From contig NZ_CP031320.1 in NCBI RefSeq assembly GCF_003355155.1, forward strand, positions 2,889,881 through 2,953,880: 64,000 bases of DNA. The letters run 5' to 3'. The position numbers were made by a program, and so were the translations under genes. The notes under the pieces are model-generated. The model was not told the DNA's origin, did no database searches, and saw only the letters and a list, made by a program, of their open reading frames with translations. Origin of the DNA: Streptomyces armeniacus. Lineage in GTDB: Bacteria; Actinomycetota; Actinomycetes; Streptomycetales; Streptomycetaceae. This document shows, piece by piece, positions 62,609 through 64,000 of this stretch; within the stretch, counting starts at the first letter, position 1, and each line of letters begins with the position of its first letter.

Positions 62609-62695
62609 CCGGGCCGCCACGCGCACGCCGGCCGCACCCCGTACGGGACGGCGGCAGGCCGTGTGACGACGCACGGCGGGACCGGGACGGCGCAT

Positions 62696-62724
62696 GGCGG
62701 GGCGGGGCGCCGCCCCGTCCCGCC
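62696..62724. terminator. Convergent terminator between the sulfurtransferase gene and sepH
   Basis: Arms 62696-62708 and 62712-62724 pair over 13 bp (one G-U type mismatch) with a 3-nt loop, 8 nt beyond the sepH stop codon. Confidence 0.7.
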
Positions 62725-62732
62725 GCGACCGA

Positions 62733-63845
62733 TCAGTCCTTCTTCCGGCGCGTGCCGAAGACGATCTCGTCCCAGCTGGGCACCGCCGCGCGGCGCCCCG
62801 GACGCACGCCGTCCGCCTCCGCCTGACGGTCGGTGTTGCCCGTCAGCCGTTCGCGGTGCGCGCCCACCGAGCGCGGCATGAGCACGTCCGCGTACGCCGA
62901 TCCGGCGCTTGCCGCCGGTGCCGGCGGATCGACCGCCTCGTCCTCGTCCTCGGGCTCCTCGGCCGCCGGCTGCTCGCTCTCCGGCGGGGCCTCCGGCGGC
63001 GGGGGAGGGGGCTGCGTGGGCGCGGAAGCCGCCGGCTGCTCCGGAACGATCATGTCGCCCCGGAAGTTGGGCACCGCCTCCAGCAGGCTGGTCAGCGAGT
63101 CGGAACCGCTCTCGCCGTCGCCCTCGGACGACGGTGACGGCTCGAGCTCGGCCCGCTCCGTACGGTCGCCCCTGTCGCCCCGCTCCGCGCGGTCGCTCCG
63201 CTCGCCCCTGTCGCTGCGGTCCCGCGGCAGGCGGGCGATCCGGGGCACGAACGGGAAGCTCGGCTCCGGGGTGTCGTCCGTCTCGCCGATGAGCGACCGC
63301 GCCTCGTCGCCGACGGCCTGTACGAGCCGGCGCGGCGGGTCGTACGTCCAGCTCGCGGAGTGCGGCTCGCCCGCGACCTCGTAGGCGAGGAGGACCTCCC
63401 ACGTGCCGTCGTCCCGGCGCCAGGAGTCCCAGTGCGCGGTGTCCTTGTCGGCGCCGCGCAGCAGCAGCCGCTCGGCGACCGCCTCGCCCAGCTGCGGGCC
63501 GGTGTTCTCACCGGGGCGGCGCACCGGAGTCTTCCGGGCACGCTCCGCCATGAACGCCCGCTCCGCCAGCACCGGCCCCTCGAAGCGGCGCACCCGCTCC
63601 ACGGGAATGCCCGCGAGCTGTGCGACCTCCTCGGCCGAGGCACCGGCCCGGATGCGGGCCTGGATGTCCCGGGGCCGGAGGTGGCTCTCCACCTCGATCT
63701 CGATCTGGCCGAGCCGGGCACGGTCGTTCCGGACGGCCGCGCGCAGCCGCTCGTCAATCGGAAGGGTGTATTCCGTGCTGTCGGCAGCCTTGAGCACCAG
63801 CCGTGTGCCGTCGTTGCTGACGGCCACGACACGCAGTTCGGGCAT
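62733..63845 (-). CDS. sepH: Cell-division protein SepH
   Basis: 370 residues. The N-terminal DUF3071 domain (1-180; MPELRVVAVSNDGTRLVL) includes a helix-turn-helix (ASAEEVAQLAGIPVERVRRF), followed by a long disordered Arg/Asp- and Pro-rich part and a short conserved C-terminus (AVPSWDEIVFGTRRKKD). SepH binds FtsZ directly and promotes filament assembly for sporulation septa in Streptomyces. The ATG at 63845 has GGGAGG upstream. It is convergent with the sulfurtransferase gene. Confidence 0.93.
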   Translation of the reverse strand: MPELRVVAVSNDGTRLVLKAADSTEYTLPIDERLRAAVRNDRARLGQIEIEVESHLRPRDIQARIRAGASAEEVAQLAGIPVERVRRFEGPVLAERAFMAERARKTPVRRPGENTGPQLGEAVAERLLLRGADKDTAHWDSWRRDDGTWEVLLAYEVAGEPHSASWTYDPPRRLVQAVGDEARSLIGETDDTPEPSFPFVPRIARLPRDRSDRGERSDRAERGDRGDRTERAELEPSPSSEGDGESGSDSLTSLLEAVPNFRGDMIVPEQPAASAPTQPPPPPPEAPPESEQPAAEEPEDEDEAVDPPAPAASAGSAYADVLMPRSVGAHRERLTGNTDRQAEADGVRPGRRAAVPSWDEIVFGTRRKKD

Positions 63846-64000
63846 GGGAACCTCCCGGGTGGTGCCTGCCGACGTCACGTGCGTCGCTGCTCCCGCTAGA
63901 CGAGTGTGGCCTGCCCGGGGGCAGCCTTGCCACAACATTGCCGACTTGCCCGGCGCGTCAAGTCCAGGTCCTGAATCGCCGTTATGGCACGGTTACTTGT

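Overview
The window is 64 kb of chromosomal DNA from a Streptomyces or close relative. GC content is very high, start codons are often GTG, and the gene content is that of a Streptomyces core region: hrdB, the sporulation regulator gene whiH, lexA, nrdR-nrdJ, parE/parC, ptsH, a GNAT/acyl-CoA-synthetase fusion (PatA-like) and sepH. From memory, the order resembles the part of the S. coelicolor chromosome running from lexA past hrdB to sepH; I could not run an alignment. I see no insertion sequence, prophage, CRISPR array, tRNA or rRNA.

Layout. 1-0.85 kb: 3' part of an IucA/IucC siderophore synthetase gene. 0.9-8 kb: nucleic-acid and dNTP genes (DinG-type helicase, lexA with an SOS box, nrdR-nrdJ with candidate NrdR boxes). 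8-16 kb: accessory and stress genes (TerD protein, an ECF41-type sigma factor with an SDR partner gene, a TetR/amidase divergent pair, a DUF4937-like protein, and an MFS exporter/TetR divergent pair with clear operators). 16-21.8 kb: rnhB, a small helicase-tail-like protein, a possible degenerate RadC-like protein, a RecQ helicase fused to a phosphoribosyltransferase-like domain, and a DUF4192 protein. 21.8-27.7 kb: a Nudix regulator, a fused ABC transporter, whiH and hrdB. 27.8-36.6 kb: secreted trypsin-like protease, zinc-ribbon protein, parE, then a same-strand run of a His-rich membrane protein, a two-component system, DUF485 and a sodium/solute symporter. 36.6-38.4 kb: CitA/DcuS-type kinase without an adjacent regulator.

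38.5-46.5 kb is an alpha-glucan utilisation locus: LacI regulator, lipoprotein, two permeases, GH13 alpha-glucosidase and a secreted beta-helix enzyme that looks like a GH87 alpha-1,3-glucanase (mycodextranase). It has no ATPase gene, so a shared one (MsiK type) is presumably used. 46.7-53.5 kb: G3E/CobW GTPase, parC and a catalytic/non-catalytic pair of M16 peptidases. 53.5-64 kb: an M23 cell-wall peptidase under a ydaO-type c-di-AMP riboswitch, ptsH, the PatA-like acetyltransferase fusion, DUF5998, a phosphodiesterase, thymidine kinase, a VOC protein, a sulfurtransferase and sepH.

The least-explained parts are the RecQ-phosphoribosyltransferase fusion with its RadC-like neighbour, the ABC fusion protein, the partnerless CitA-type kinase, and many genes with a -10-like hexamer placed 6-10 nt before the start codon, which suggests leaderless transcripts. 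Nothing here is a clear wholly new system; most signals are well-known families in specific arrangements.
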